Source: Ramlibacter sp.
GTDB lineage: Bacteria; Pseudomonadota; Gammaproteobacteria; Burkholderiales; Burkholderiaceae_C
Reading direction: 5' to 3'
NCBI GenBank assembly: GCA_026785815.1
Contig: JAJAZH010000367.1
Coordinates: 1-14,361, forward strand
Length of the DNA: 14,361 nt
This document shows, in pieces, positions 1-7,686 of this stretch. The position numbers and the translations under genes are program-made. The notes below the pieces were generated by a model. That model saw nothing but the letters and a program-made list of their open reading frames with translations. It searched no databases and was not told the origin of the DNA. Each line of letters starts with the position of its first letter. The stretch's first letter is position 1.

Positions 1-105
1 CCGCCGCTGGACCCGACCACCTACGGCGCTGTCAGCTACAACCCGCTCGACTACCGGGGCGCGGTCGGCCGCTACTTCAACGTCGGCGTGCGTCACCAGT
101 TCTGA
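1..105 (+). CDS. TonB-dependent receptor, C-terminal end (partial)
   Basis: Open from the left edge, this frame gives 34 residues and a TGA stop at 103-105. The last residues alternate polar and hydrophobic (GRYFNVGVRHQF) and end in a C-terminal Phe, the typical last beta-strand and outer-membrane sorting signal of a beta-barrel. The preceding YNPLDYRGAVGR stretch fits the end of a TonB-dependent receptor, where the penultimate strand leads into a short turn and a final strand ending in F. Such receptors import siderophores, sugars or peptide-like ligands across the outer membrane using TonB energy. Ligand and subfamily cannot be told from so little sequence. Another beta-barrel family is possible. 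It converges on the opp operon, so it is not co-transcribed with it. Confidence 0.6.
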   Translation, partial: PPLDPTTYGAVSYNPLDYRGAVGRYFNVGVRHQF

Positions 106-115
106 TGCAGCTCTC

Positions 116-136
116 GCAGCGAGCAATGCTCGCTGC
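116..136. repeat. Perfect 9-bp inverted repeat with AAT loop
   Basis: The arms GCAGCGAGC (116-124) and GCTCGCTGC (128-136) are perfectly complementary around an AAT loop. It starts 11 nt after the receptor stop codon and has no T tract, so it is not a classic terminator by itself. It may protect the 3' end of the receptor mRNA, or be one copy of a dispersed palindromic element; only a genome-wide search would tell. Confidence 0.6.
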
Positions 137-142
137 ACCCGG

Positions 143-175
143 AAAAAAGCCACCGCACTGCGGTGGCTTTTTTTT
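143..175. terminator. Bidirectional rho-independent terminator
   Basis: An 8-bp GC-rich stem (GCCACCGC at 149-156 with GCGGTGGC at 160-167) closes a 3-nt ACT loop. It is flanked by six A residues (143-148) and eight T residues (168-175), giving U tracts on both strands. It lies between the convergent TonB receptor gene and the oppF end of the minus-strand operon, so it probably ends both transcripts. Confidence 0.9.
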
Positions 176-228
176 GGTGGTGCTGGCGAGCGGTGCGATC
201 CAGAGCCGTCCGCTGGACCGCCCTCAGG

Positions 229-1245
229 TCACAGCCGCTCTGAATAAAGCCAGCAGGCCGCCTCGGAGCGGCTGTCGACCGGCTCGAGCGGCGGCACTTC
301 CTTCAGGCAGCGATCGAAGACCCGCGGGCAGCGGGTGTGGAAAACGCAACCCGGTGGCGGATGGATCGGCGATGGCAGATCGCCCGACAGCAGGTCGATC
401 ACCTTGGTGCGCTCCAGACGCGGGTCAGCCACCGGCACCGCCGACAACAAGGCCTGCGTGTAGGGATGCTTGGGATCGGCATAGAGGGATTGCTTGTCGG
501 CCAGCTCCATGGTCCGGCCCAGGTACATGACCAGCACCCGCTGGCTCACATGCTTGACCACGGCCAGGTCATGCGCAATGAAGATCAACGCCAGCTGCAT
601 TTCGCGTTGCAGTTCCTGCAACAGGTTGATGATCTGGGCCTGGATCGAAACGTCCAGCGCCGACACCGGCTCGTCGCAGATCAACAGTTGCGGCTTCAGG
701 ATCAGGGCACGCGCGATTCCGATGCGCTGGCATTGGCCGCCCGAGAACTCATGGGGATAGCGGTACAGGTGGGCAGCCGACAGCCCGACCCGCAGCAGCA
801 TCGCTTCGACCTGCGCCAGGATCTCCGCGCCATCGAGCTGCGGCGCGTGGGTGCGCAATGGTTCGCCGACGATCTGCGCCACGGTCATGCGTGGATTGAG
901 CGAAGCCAGCGGATCCTGGAACACCATCTGCACGCTGCGCCGCACGGTGTGCCAGTCGCGCTGCGACGCTCCCTGCATGTCCCGGCCCATCCAGGCGATC
1001 TTTCCGCCCGTCGAAGGAACCAGGTTCAGCAGGGCGCGAGCCAAGGTGGACTTGCCGCAGCCCGATTCGCCCACGATTCCAAGGGTCTCGCCCGGGAACA
1101 GTTCGAAGCTCACGCCGTTCACGGCCTTGACGCTGTCCGACGCAGCCCAGGGCAGGCCCTTGCCGCGCACCTTGAAATAGACCCGCAGGTCTTGCACCGA
1201 CAGCAACGGCGTCCGTATCTCGGGCAGTGAACTGGATAGATTCAT
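229..1245 (-). CDS. oppF: Oligopeptide ABC transporter ATPase OppF/DppF
   Basis: This is the second ATPase of the left oligopeptide importer, on the cytoplasmic face. The 338-residue length is normal for the family. Visible motifs are Walker A GESGCGKS (59-66), Q-loop Gln110 in VFQDPLASLNP, signature FSGGQCQR (167-174), Walker B LLICDEP (187-193) and switch His225. The C-terminal oligopeptide-transporter domain contains Cys300, Cys306, Cys313 and Cys331, a spacing known in Opp/Dpp ATPases that carry a [4Fe-4S] cluster. The FSGGQCQR signature paired with FSGGMRQR in the upstream gene separates OppF from OppD. The ATG start overlaps the oppD stop as ATGA, implying translational coupling. It is the last gene of the operon and is followed by a strong terminator. 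DppF is the alternative name; sequence alone does not separate the two. Confidence 0.93.
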   Translation of the reverse strand: MNLSSSLPEIRTPLLSVQDLRVYFKVRGKGLPWAASDSVKAVNGVSFELFPGETLGIVGESGCGKSTLARALLNLVPSTGGKIAWMGRDMQGASQRDWHTVRRSVQMVFQDPLASLNPRMTVAQIVGEPLRTHAPQLDGAEILAQVEAMLLRVGLSAAHLYRYPHEFSGGQCQRIGIARALILKPQLLICDEPVSALDVSIQAQIINLLQELQREMQLALIFIAHDLAVVKHVSQRVLVMYLGRTMELADKQSLYADPKHPYTQALLSAVPVADPRLERTKVIDLLSGDLPSPIHPPPGCVFHTRCPRVFDRCLKEVPPLEPVDSRSEAACWLYSERL

Positions 1246-2261
1246 GCAGCGCCTGCGATCGACAGCGCAGCGACCTCCCGTTCAGGGCGATGGCAGGCCC
1301 GCAGCACGGACCGGTCCGCCGCGTCCGGTATCAGCGGCGGCAGCACGGTGGCGCAATGGGGCAGCACCAGGGGACACCGTTCGCTGAACGGACAGCCTGC
1401 GGGCAGACTGGCCATGTCGGGGGGCGCGCCCGGGATCGCCAGCAGCGTCTCGGGCCCGTTCAGGAGGCGCGGCACTGCGCCCAGCAGCCCGGTGGTGTAG
1501 GGGTGGGTCGGGCGGTAGAAGATGCTTTCGGCGCTGCCTTGTTCCATGACGCGGCCACCGTACAAGACCATGACCTGGTCGCACAACCCGGCCACCACGC
1601 CGAGGTCGTGCGTGATCAGGATGATGGCGGTGCCGAAGTCGCGCTGCAGTTCCCGCAGCAAGGCGACGATCTGCGCCTGGATCGTGACGTCGAGCGCGGT
1701 GGTCGGCTCGTCGGCGATCACCAGGTCGGGTTCGCAGAGCAGCGCCATGGCGATCATGATCCGCTGGCGCATGCCGCCGGAAAACTCGTGCGGGTACATC
1801 CGGATCCGCGTGGCGGCATCGGGAATGCGCACCGATTCAAGCAGGGCGATGGAACGCTGGCGCGCTGCCCTGTGCGTCAGCCCCTTGTGCAGTTCCAGCA
1901 CCTCTGTCATTTGCCGCTCGACCGTCAGGTAGGGATTGAGCGAGGTCATCGGGTCCTGGAAGATCATCGCGATCCGGTTGCCCCGCACCTGGTTCAGCTC
2001 TCGGGGCGGCATCGCCAGCAGATCCTGGCCGTCGAACACGGCCCGGCCGCTGGCACGACCGTTGGCAGCCAGCAGGCCCATCAAGGCCAGCATGCTCTGG
2101 CTCTTGCCCGAGCCGCTCTCGCCGACGATGCCGAAAGTCTGGCCCCGCTCGAGGCTGAAGCCGAGATCCTTGACGGCAGTGACTTCGCCTTCGCGGGTCT
2201 GGAATGTCACTGCGAGGTGTTCGACCTGCAGCAGCCTGCCGCTTTTCTTCTCGCTACCCAT
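1242..2261 (-). CDS. oppD: Oligopeptide ABC transporter ATPase OppD/DppD
   Basis: This is the first ATPase subunit of the left importer, 339 residues. Motifs are Walker A GESGSGKS (47-54), Q-loop Gln102 (FQDPMTSLNP), signature FSGGMRQR (160-167, the OppD form), Walker B VIADEP (181-186) and switch His218. The C-terminal region has Cys290, Cys296, Cys303 and Cys323, matching the Cys pattern in OppF. The reading frame stays open upstream to 2885, but that part is the antisense-frame shadow of oppC. The start at 2261 (MGSEKK) places the beta-strand LLQVEHLAVTF at the usual position and sits 2 nt after the oppC stop. No strong Shine-Dalgarno sequence is visible, so coupling to oppC translation is likely. 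It pairs with OppF to form the ATP-hydrolysing heterodimer. Confidence 0.93.
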   Translation of the reverse strand: MGSEKKSGRLLQVEHLAVTFQTREGEVTAVKDLGFSLERGQTFGIVGESGSGKSQSMLALMGLLAANGRASGRAVFDGQDLLAMPPRELNQVRGNRIAMIFQDPMTSLNPYLTVERQMTEVLELHKGLTHRAARQRSIALLESVRIPDAATRIRMYPHEFSGGMRQRIMIAMALLCEPDLVIADEPTTALDVTIQAQIVALLRELQRDFGTAIILITHDLGVVAGLCDQVMVLYGGRVMEQGSAESIFYRPTHPYTTGLLGAVPRLLNGPETLLAIPGAPPDMASLPAGCPFSERCPLVLPHCATVLPPLIPDAADRSVLRACHRPEREVAALSIAGAA

Positions 2262-2263
2262 GG

Positions 2264-3178
2264 CTAGCGTTCTTTCGGATCGAGCGCATCGCGCAGGCCG
2301 TCGCCGATGAAGTTGAAGCAATACAGCGTGATCGAAAGCATCGCCGCCGGAAACAGCAGCATCCAGGGCGCCACGTCCATCACCTTGGTGCCATCCTCGA
2401 TCAGCACACCCCAGCTGGTCATCGGCTCCTGGATTCCCAGCCCGAGGAACGACAGCACTGATTCGGTGAGGATCACCGCCGGCACGGTCACCGTGGTGTA
2501 GATCACCACGACCCCGAGCAGGTTGGGCACGATGTGCGAAAAGATCAGCCGGCGGGTCGGCACGCCGATCGCCCGTGCCGCCTCCACGAACTCCATGCTG
2601 CGCAGCGACAGAGTCTGGCCGCGGACCACGCGCGCCATGTCCATCCAGGAAAAGGCGGTGATCGCCAGCACCACCAGGTAGAAGTCGCGCCCGAGCAGCG
2701 TCACCAGCAGGATCGCGATCAGCAGGTAGGGGATGGCGTACATCATGTCGACGATGCGCATCATGAAGCCATCGATGCGGCCCCCCAGGAAGCCGGCCGT
2801 CGCACCCCATGCAATCCCGATCGCTACCGACGACAAGGTGGCGAGCAGGCCCACCAGCAGCGAGATCCGGCCGCCGATCAGGCACCGCACCAGCAAGTCA
2901 CGGCCCGATTCGTCGGTGCCCCACCAATGCATGTTGGTCCACGACGGCGGCAGCTTCATCGCATCCCAGTCGCTACTGTCGAATGCGTGCGGAAGCAACG
3001 CCGGACCGACAATGCAGACCGCGGCGATCAGCAACAGGACGGCCAGGCTGGTGACGGCGGCCTTGTTGCGCACGAAGCGCCTGCGCGCGTCGCTCCACGG
3101 ACTGTGGCCGGGGCGAGTGGCTTCGGCGGCCTGGACCAGCGTGTCGAGCGTGCCGCTGGAGCGGCGGGAAAAAAGCAT
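2264..3178 (-). CDS. oppC: Oligopeptide ABC transporter permease OppC/DppC
   Basis: Inner-membrane permease subunit of the left importer, 304 residues, the usual length. A cytoplasmic N-terminal tail of about 38 residues precedes the first membrane segment (about 41-62, rich in A, V, L and I). The conserved periplasmic motif WWGTDESGRDLL (85-96) follows, then the five-helix BPD transporter core. The EAA loop that docks on the ATPases is EAARAIGVPTRRLIFSHIVPN without gaps at about 199-219, and VLSFLGLGIQEP (241-252) is the family's standard block. The ATG is 4 nt past the oppB stop, and an AGGT lies about 12 nt upstream. It forms a heterodimer with OppB that makes the translocation path. Confidence 0.94.
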   Translation of the reverse strand: MLFSRRSSGTLDTLVQAAEATRPGHSPWSDARRRFVRNKAAVTSLAVLLLIAAVCIVGPALLPHAFDSSDWDAMKLPPSWTNMHWWGTDESGRDLLVRCLIGGRISLLVGLLATLSSVAIGIAWGATAGFLGGRIDGFMMRIVDMMYAIPYLLIAILLVTLLGRDFYLVVLAITAFSWMDMARVVRGQTLSLRSMEFVEAARAIGVPTRRLIFSHIVPNLLGVVVIYTTVTVPAVILTESVLSFLGLGIQEPMTSWGVLIEDGTKVMDVAPWMLLFPAAMLSITLYCFNFIGDGLRDALDPKER

Positions 3179-3182
3179 GTCG

Positions 3183-4103
3183 TCAATACCTGATTTTCGG
3201 GTCGAGCGCCGCGTAGGCCAGGTCGACCAGCAGGTTCAAGGTCACGGCGATCACGGTGATCAGCACCACCAGGCCGAGCACCAGCGTGTAGTCCCGGTTG
3301 CCGGCGCCGTTGACGATCAGCTTGCCCAGGCCCGGCAGCGAAAATATCGTTTCCGTGACCAGCGCTGCGGTGATGGAAGAAATCGCCAGCGGGCCGAGCA
3401 CCGAAATGACGGGCAGCAGCGCCGGCTTGAGCGCGTGCCGCAGCACCACCAGCCGGGTCGGCAGGCCTTTGGCGCGCGCGGTGCGGATGAAGTTGCTGTG
3501 CAGCACCTCGATCAGGCTGCCACGCATCACCCGCGCGATCGTCGCGACGTTGATGAAGGTCAGCAGGGCGACCGGCAGCACCATGAAGCGGGGCGAGAAA
3601 TCGTCCCAGCCGCCGGCCGGCAGCCACTTCAGGCCGATGGCGAACACCAGCACCAGCACCGGGCCGATCACGAATGATGGAAAGACACTGCCGAGGTTCC
3701 CGACCAACATCACCCCGTAGTCCGCTGCGGTGTTGTGGCGCAGCGCCGCGGCGATTCCGAGTCCAACCCCCAGCACGAACGACAGCGCCAGCGAGACGCC
3801 ACCGATGGTCAGCGAGACCGGCAATGCCGCGGCGACCAGGTCGTTGACCGACCAGTCGGCATAGCGAAACGAGGCTCCGAGGTCGCCGTGCAGCAGGTTG
3901 TTCAGGTAGTAGAGGTACTGCTGCCAGACCGGCCGGTCGAGGTGGTACTTGGCCTGCAGGTTGGCCAGTACCGCCTGCGACACCACCCGTTCGCTGTCGA
4001 ACGGGCCGCCGGGCGCGGCGTGGACCAGCACATAGCAGACCGTGATGACGGCCAGCAGCGTGGGAATGGTCGCCAGCAGCCGGCGCAGGCTATAGGACCA
4101 CAT
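3183..4103 (-). CDS. oppB: Oligopeptide ABC transporter permease OppB/DppB
   Basis: Inner-membrane permease of the left importer, 306 residues. It starts with the typical OppB N terminus (YSLRRLLATIPTLLAVITV) with the first helix at about 9-28, followed by the APGGPFD block (30-36) and a periplasmic segment with YHLDRPVWQQY (53-63). Further helices lie at about 95-120, 130-160 and 170-192. The EAA loop begins at about 206 (IRTARAKGLPTRLVVLRHA) and TETIFSLPGLGKL (250-262) is the usual OppB signature. The start codon directly abuts the oppA stop (TGAATG), so ribosomes finishing oppA probably reinitiate here. AppB and GsiC-like permeases share these motifs; the neighbourhood supports OppB. Confidence 0.94.
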   Translation of the reverse strand: MWSYSLRRLLATIPTLLAVITVCYVLVHAAPGGPFDSERVVSQAVLANLQAKYHLDRPVWQQYLYYLNNLLHGDLGASFRYADWSVNDLVAAALPVSLTIGGVSLALSFVLGVGLGIAAALRHNTAADYGVMLVGNLGSVFPSFVIGPVLVLVFAIGLKWLPAGGWDDFSPRFMVLPVALLTFINVATIARVMRGSLIEVLHSNFIRTARAKGLPTRLVVLRHALKPALLPVISVLGPLAISSITAALVTETIFSLPGLGKLIVNGAGNRDYTLVLGLVVLITVIAVTLNLLVDLAYAALDPKIRY

Positions 4104-5720
4104 TCAATGCTTGATGATGAACAGGTCCTTGCTGCGGAAGCGGTCCTGCGTGTTTTCAAGCGAGTAGCCGCCGACATACGATTTCACCAGCCGCGGCAGC
4201 GAGTACTGCAGCAGCGGAACGATCGGGTAGTCCTCCATGATCATCTGGCTGGCCTGGGTCAGCAAGGCCTTGCGCTTGCCCGGGTCGACCTGCCGCGTGC
4301 CTTCGTTGATCAGGTCCTCGGCCTTGCGGTTGCAGTTGAAGTTGTTGTTCTGGTCGGAATCGCAACGCACCAGCGCGAGAAAGCTGGTGGCGTCGTTGTA
4401 GTCGGCCAGCCAGCCGTTGCGCGCCATCTGGAAGCTGCCGTCGTGGCGCTTTTTCAGCAGCACCTTGAACTCCATCGCCTCGAGCTCGATGCCCAGGCCG
4501 AGCTTGGTCTTCCATTCCGAAGCCGCGAAGATCGCCATCTTCTTGTGGTACTCGCTGGTGTTGTAGGAGAACATGAACTTGGTGCCGGGCTTGACGCCGG
4601 CCTGCTCCAGCAGCGCCTTGGCCTCGGCGATCCGTCTGGCCATCGGCCAGCTCGCCCAGTCGTACGACGTGACGTCGGCGCCTTCGGTGCCCTTGACCAT
4701 CAGGCCGTAGGCAGGTGTCTGTCCGTCGGCCGTGATGCGCTGGGCCAGCACGTCGCGGTCGATCACCATCGAGAGCGCCTTGCGGACCCGCACGTCCTTG
4801 AAGGCCGGGTTCTGGGTCTGGAACGAGTAGTAGCGCAACCCGATCATCGGGGCGTTGCGGATTTCCTTCGGGAACTGCTGCTTGTACTTCTCGTAGCTGC
4901 CGGGCGGCAGCTGGTAGACCCACTCGTTCTGGCCCGACTCGTAAAGCTTGACGTCGGCGTTGCCGTCTTCCACCGGCAGGTAGGTCACCTGCGTCAGCTG
5001 CACGTTGCTGGCATCCCAGTACATCGGGTTCTTCTCGAGCACCACCTTGCTGTTGACCTGCCAGGCTTTGAGCGTGTAGGCGCCGTTGCTCACCAGGTTG
5101 CCGGGCTTGGTCCAGTCCTTGCCGAACTTTTCCAGCGCGCCCTGGTGCACCGGGCCCAGGTTGTTGTTCGACATCAGGCTCGGCAGGAAGGTGACCGGGA
5201 AAGCGGTCTTCACTTCCAGCGTGAACTTGTCGATCGCCTTCACCCCGATCTCCGCCGGCGGCTTCTTGCCGGCCGCGACATCCTTGCCGTTCGCCAGGAA
5301 GATACCGAAGGTGGCCGCATAGGTCGAAGCAGTCTTCGGGTCGACGAAGCGACGGATGCCGAACACGAAATCCTGCGCGGTGACCGGGTCGCCGTTGGAC
5401 CATTTCGCGTTCTGCCGCAGCTTGAAGACCCAGGTGGTGGCGTCGGACTGCTTCCAGCTTTCGGCGACGCCGGGCACGATGCGCCCGACGTTGTCGCTGG
5501 CCGTCAGGCCCTCGAACAGGTCGCGCGTGATGTTGTTGGCACCGACCGATTCGGCCAGCGCCGGATCGAGCGTTTCGGCTTCGGAGCCGTTGTTGCGCAC
5601 CAGGGTCTGGGTGGCGTGCAGCTGCGTGCCGGGCGGAACCACCGCCGCACCGGCCGGAAGGCTGAGCGCAAGGCACAGGGGCAGCATCGCCAGCGCAAGA
5701 CCTGACAGTTTGGGAGTCAT
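4104..5720 (-). CDS. oppA: Periplasmic oligopeptide-binding protein OppA
   Basis: Family-5 solute-binding protein of 538 residues, delivering peptides to OppBC in the periplasm. The chosen ATG (5720) gives a clean Sec signal peptide (Lys4, a hydrophobic core at about 7-20, cleavage after about AGAA at 23-26) and has GGAAA five nt upstream; an in-frame ATG at 5732 is possible. The mature protein opens with VRNNGSEAETLDPAL (41-55), the OppA/MppA N-terminal block, then RDLFEGL (66-72) and SNGAYTLKAW (211-220). NGWLADYND (435-443) aligns with the GWCADYN segment of E. coli OppA, whose Asp binds the ligand alpha-amino group; Asp440 is the equivalent here. Cys453 and Cys463 could form a disulfide. 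The Gram-positive lipobox is absent, as expected for a periplasmic protein. This is the best-defined peptide binder in the window. Confidence 0.93.
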   Translation of the reverse strand: MTPKLSGLALAMLPLCLALSLPAGAAVVPPGTQLHATQTLVRNNGSEAETLDPALAESVGANNITRDLFEGLTASDNVGRIVPGVAESWKQSDATTWVFKLRQNAKWSNGDPVTAQDFVFGIRRFVDPKTASTYAATFGIFLANGKDVAAGKKPPAEIGVKAIDKFTLEVKTAFPVTFLPSLMSNNNLGPVHQGALEKFGKDWTKPGNLVSNGAYTLKAWQVNSKVVLEKNPMYWDASNVQLTQVTYLPVEDGNADVKLYESGQNEWVYQLPPGSYEKYKQQFPKEIRNAPMIGLRYYSFQTQNPAFKDVRVRKALSMVIDRDVLAQRITADGQTPAYGLMVKGTEGADVTSYDWASWPMARRIAEAKALLEQAGVKPGTKFMFSYNTSEYHKKMAIFAASEWKTKLGLGIELEAMEFKVLLKKRHDGSFQMARNGWLADYNDATSFLALVRCDSDQNNNFNCNRKAEDLINEGTRQVDPGKRKALLTQASQMIMEDYPIVPLLQYSLPRLVKSYVGGYSLENTQDRFRSKDLFIIKH

Positions 5721-5725
5721 GGGTG

Positions 5726-5730
5726 TTTCC
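5726..5730 (-). promoter_or_regulatory. Ribosome binding site favouring the OppA start at 5720
   Basis: GGAAA on the minus strand lies five nt before the ATG at 5720. It overlaps the alternative in-frame ATG at 5730-5732, which itself has no convincing Shine-Dalgarno sequence. With the signal-peptide layout, this supports 5720 as the main start. Confidence 0.45.
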
Positions 5731-5754
5731 ATTTCTGAACGGGCTCGTGGCCCT

Positions 5755-7572
5755 TTACCTGGGAAGCTTTGGCGTGTCGATGTCCACATAAGACCAGAAC
5801 TCGCGCGCGAAAGGGTGGCGCTTGTATCCGACCAGCCAGGGTTGCATCAGGTCGGTCCCGATGCGGCTGACCCGCACCTTGATCGGCATGTAGGCCACCA
5901 GGATGCGGACTGCATCGCGGATCACGGCGTCGCGCTCCGGCCCGTCCCGCATCAGGCCCTGCTTTTCGTAGAGCTCGTCGAAGCGGGCGTTCTTGAACCG
6001 GGAGTGGTTCTGCTGGCCGGCCGACTTGCTGTAACCCAGTTGCAGCACGCTGCCGCTGTCGGGGGAACCGGCGGAATAACCGTAGCCCCACATCATCAAC
6101 TTACCGGCGCGGGAGGCCCTGAGCTGCTCAGGCCATTTGCCGATCTTGTAGACGATCTTGATGCCGACGGCATCCAGGTTCTTCTTGACGATTTCGTCGC
6201 GCTCGCGGTAGTCCGAAGTGCCCAGCGTGTCGTACTCGAGCACCAGCGGCTTGCCGTCGGGCAGGTCGCGCCAGCCGTCGCCGTCCTTGTCGGTGTAGCC
6301 GAACAGGTCGAACAGCGCGATCGCCCTGGCCCGGTCGAAGGTCCCCATCTCGGTACGGAACTTCGAATCGAAGCTGGCGGTGTTGGGCATGACGAAGCCC
6401 TGCGACACCACCGCCTGCCCCCGCCTTGCCAGCCGGACTTCCTCCTCGCTGTTGATTGCCAGGGAGACTGCGCGCCGCAGGGCCACCTTGTCCGGCGTAT
6501 AGCCGCCCACCACCGGGTGGGTCATGTTGAAGTACATCATCGTGATGTCCGACAGCGGCACCTGCTCGACCTGGATGCCGCGCTTGGCCAGGTTCGGAGC
6601 CAGCTTGTTGTTCGGCACCGCCTGCAGCGCGAAGTTCTCCTGCAGCCGCTCCATGAAGTCCTGCTCGTTGTTCAGGAACGATAGCCAGCGCGGCTGCTGC
6701 TCGTCGATGATGGTGACGACCACCTTGTCCACCATCGGCAGTCGCCGGTCTTTCATCCGGGCGGCGATGGCCTGGGCTTTGGCGTCGTCCGCGGGCGGCT
6801 CCGCCTGATAGAGCTTCTCGCGGAATCCGGGGTTGCGCGCGAGGGTGATTTTCGAGGAGCGCTTCCACTCCTGCAGCATGAACGGACCGGTGCCCACCGG
6901 ATGCTCCATGATCCGGTCGCCATACATCTCGACCACCTCGCGCGCCATGATGCCCAGCACGCTGGGGTCGGCCAGTCCGAGCACGAAACGCGGCCGGGTT
7001 TCGCCCAGCTTGATCTGGACGGTGTAGCGGTCCAGCGCGCGCAGGCCTTCGGCCTCGCTGTCGTAGTCGAACTTGCCGGTGGCTTCCGCCTTCTTGCGCA
7101 GTTCATCGAGTCCCAGAATCTTGTCTTCGGCGATGCCGGACCAGCGCGGGCTCTTGTGCTTGGGATCGTAGTAGCGTTTGAGCGAATAGACGAAGTCGGC
7201 TGCGGTCACCTCGCGCTTCTTGCCGCCGAAGGCCGGATCGTCGACGAAGTAAATGCCCTGGCGCAGGCGGAAGGTGAAGGTGCGGAAGTCGGCCGACACC
7301 TCCGGCATCGCTTCCGCCAGGTTCGGCTTGACCTTGGCCGGCCGCGCCAGGTAGTCGTACTCGTAGGGCGCTTCGAAGATGTTGGCCAGCACGATCGCCG
7401 AATAGAGGTCGCTGATCTGGGCGGGATCGAATCCGGTTTCGGCAACCGGAAACGAATAGCGCAGGATCTTCTCGGGCTGGGAGGTCTTGGCGGGTGTCTG
7501 GGCGCTACAGGGGTGAGTGGCGCTCAATGCCAGGCACAGGCTGGTGGCCAGCGCCCAGGTTCTCGGATTCAT
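5755..7572 (-). CDS. Periplasmic family-5 solute-binding protein (SBP1)
   Basis: A 605-residue extracytoplasmic binding protein of the peptide/nickel class. It has a Sec signal (core at about 6-17, cleavage near CSA at 22-24). The block YSFPVAETGFDPAQ (39-52), VTAADFVYSLKRYYDP (122-137) and GTGPFMLQEW (227-236) are family-5 hallmarks. A DKDGDG loop (Asp428, Asp430, Asp432), common in the family, resembles a calcium site. In the ligand region GYGYSAGSPDSGSV (496-509) replaces the GWxADY segment, so the alpha-amino-binding Asp appears to be missing. ATG 7572 is preferred over GTG 7584, because AGGTG at 7582-7586 serves the ATG and overlaps the GTG. The stop lies 34 nt before oppA with no terminator between, so it is probably first in the opp operon. 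It may serve the divergent transporter. Its ligand is unknown. Confidence 0.9.
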   Translation of the reverse strand: MNPRTWALATSLCLALSATHPCSAQTPAKTSQPEKILRYSFPVAETGFDPAQISDLYSAIVLANIFEAPYEYDYLARPAKVKPNLAEAMPEVSADFRTFTFRLRQGIYFVDDPAFGGKKREVTAADFVYSLKRYYDPKHKSPRWSGIAEDKILGLDELRKKAEATGKFDYDSEAEGLRALDRYTVQIKLGETRPRFVLGLADPSVLGIMAREVVEMYGDRIMEHPVGTGPFMLQEWKRSSKITLARNPGFREKLYQAEPPADDAKAQAIAARMKDRRLPMVDKVVVTIIDEQQPRWLSFLNNEQDFMERLQENFALQAVPNNKLAPNLAKRGIQVEQVPLSDITMMYFNMTHPVVGGYTPDKVALRRAVSLAINSEEEVRLARRGQAVVSQGFVMPNTASFDSKFRTEMGTFDRARAIALFDLFGYTDKDGDGWRDLPDGKPLVLEYDTLGTSDYRERDEIVKKNLDAVGIKIVYKIGKWPEQLRASRAGKLMMWGYGYSAGSPDSGSVLQLGYSKSAGQQNHSRFKNARFDELYEKQGLMRDGPERDAVIRDAVRILVAYMPIKVRVSRIGTDLMQPWLVGYKRHPFAREFWSYVDIDTPKLPR

Positions 7573-7581
7573 GCTTGGAAA

Positions 7582-7586
7582 CACCT
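7582..7586 (-). promoter_or_regulatory. Ribosome binding site for SBP1
   Basis: AGGTG on the minus strand is nine nt before the ATG at 7572. It contains the GTG of the alternative longer start, which makes that start unlikely. Confidence 0.5.
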
Positions 7587-7640
7587 ATTTCGGGATTGGA
7601 ACGGGGGCAAGCATAATCCACGCCTCGCCGACCGCCACGA

Positions 7641-7679
7641 GCGGTTTCCCCAAGCTGCCGGGCCGCGAACCGCGGTTTC
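7641..7679. repeat. Direct repeat GCGGTTTC and AACCGCGGTT palindrome
   Basis: GCGGTTTC occurs at 7641-7648 and again at 7672-7679, 31 bp apart, about three helical turns. The second copy overlaps a perfect 10-bp palindrome AACCGCGGTT (7668-7677) that extends imperfectly to CG...CG. Same-face spacing in a divergent promoter is compatible with an operator for a dimeric regulator. The repeats are short in GC-rich DNA, so chance is possible. Confidence 0.3.
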
Positions 7680-7682
7680 GAC

Positions 7683-7686
7683 AAGG
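7683..7686 (+). promoter_or_regulatory. Ribosome binding site of the right OppB-like permease
   Basis: AAGG lies six nt before the ATG at 7693. It settles the start, since the frame remains open far upstream across antisense sequence of SBP1. Confidence 0.55.

Noticed and set aside
2262..2885. N-terminal extension of oppD in frame back to 2885
   Set aside because: It overlaps almost all of the 3' two-thirds of oppC, and the ABC domain begins properly at MGSEKK (2261).
1227..3193. Long plus-strand open frames antisense to oppD and oppC
   Set aside because: Low-complexity His/Gln/Arg-rich translations with no recognisable motif; the minus-strand genes have complete catalytic motifs.
3735..5705. 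656-codon open frame on the plus strand antisense to oppA and part of oppB
   Set aside because: It runs opposite to clear family-5 and permease genes, has Arg/Gln/His/Val-rich composition without domains, and is an expected by-product of GC-rich codon use.
5721..5754. Terminator between SBP1 and oppA
   Set aside because: The 34-nt gap has no stable inverted repeat or T tract, so read-through from SBP1 into oppA is more likely.
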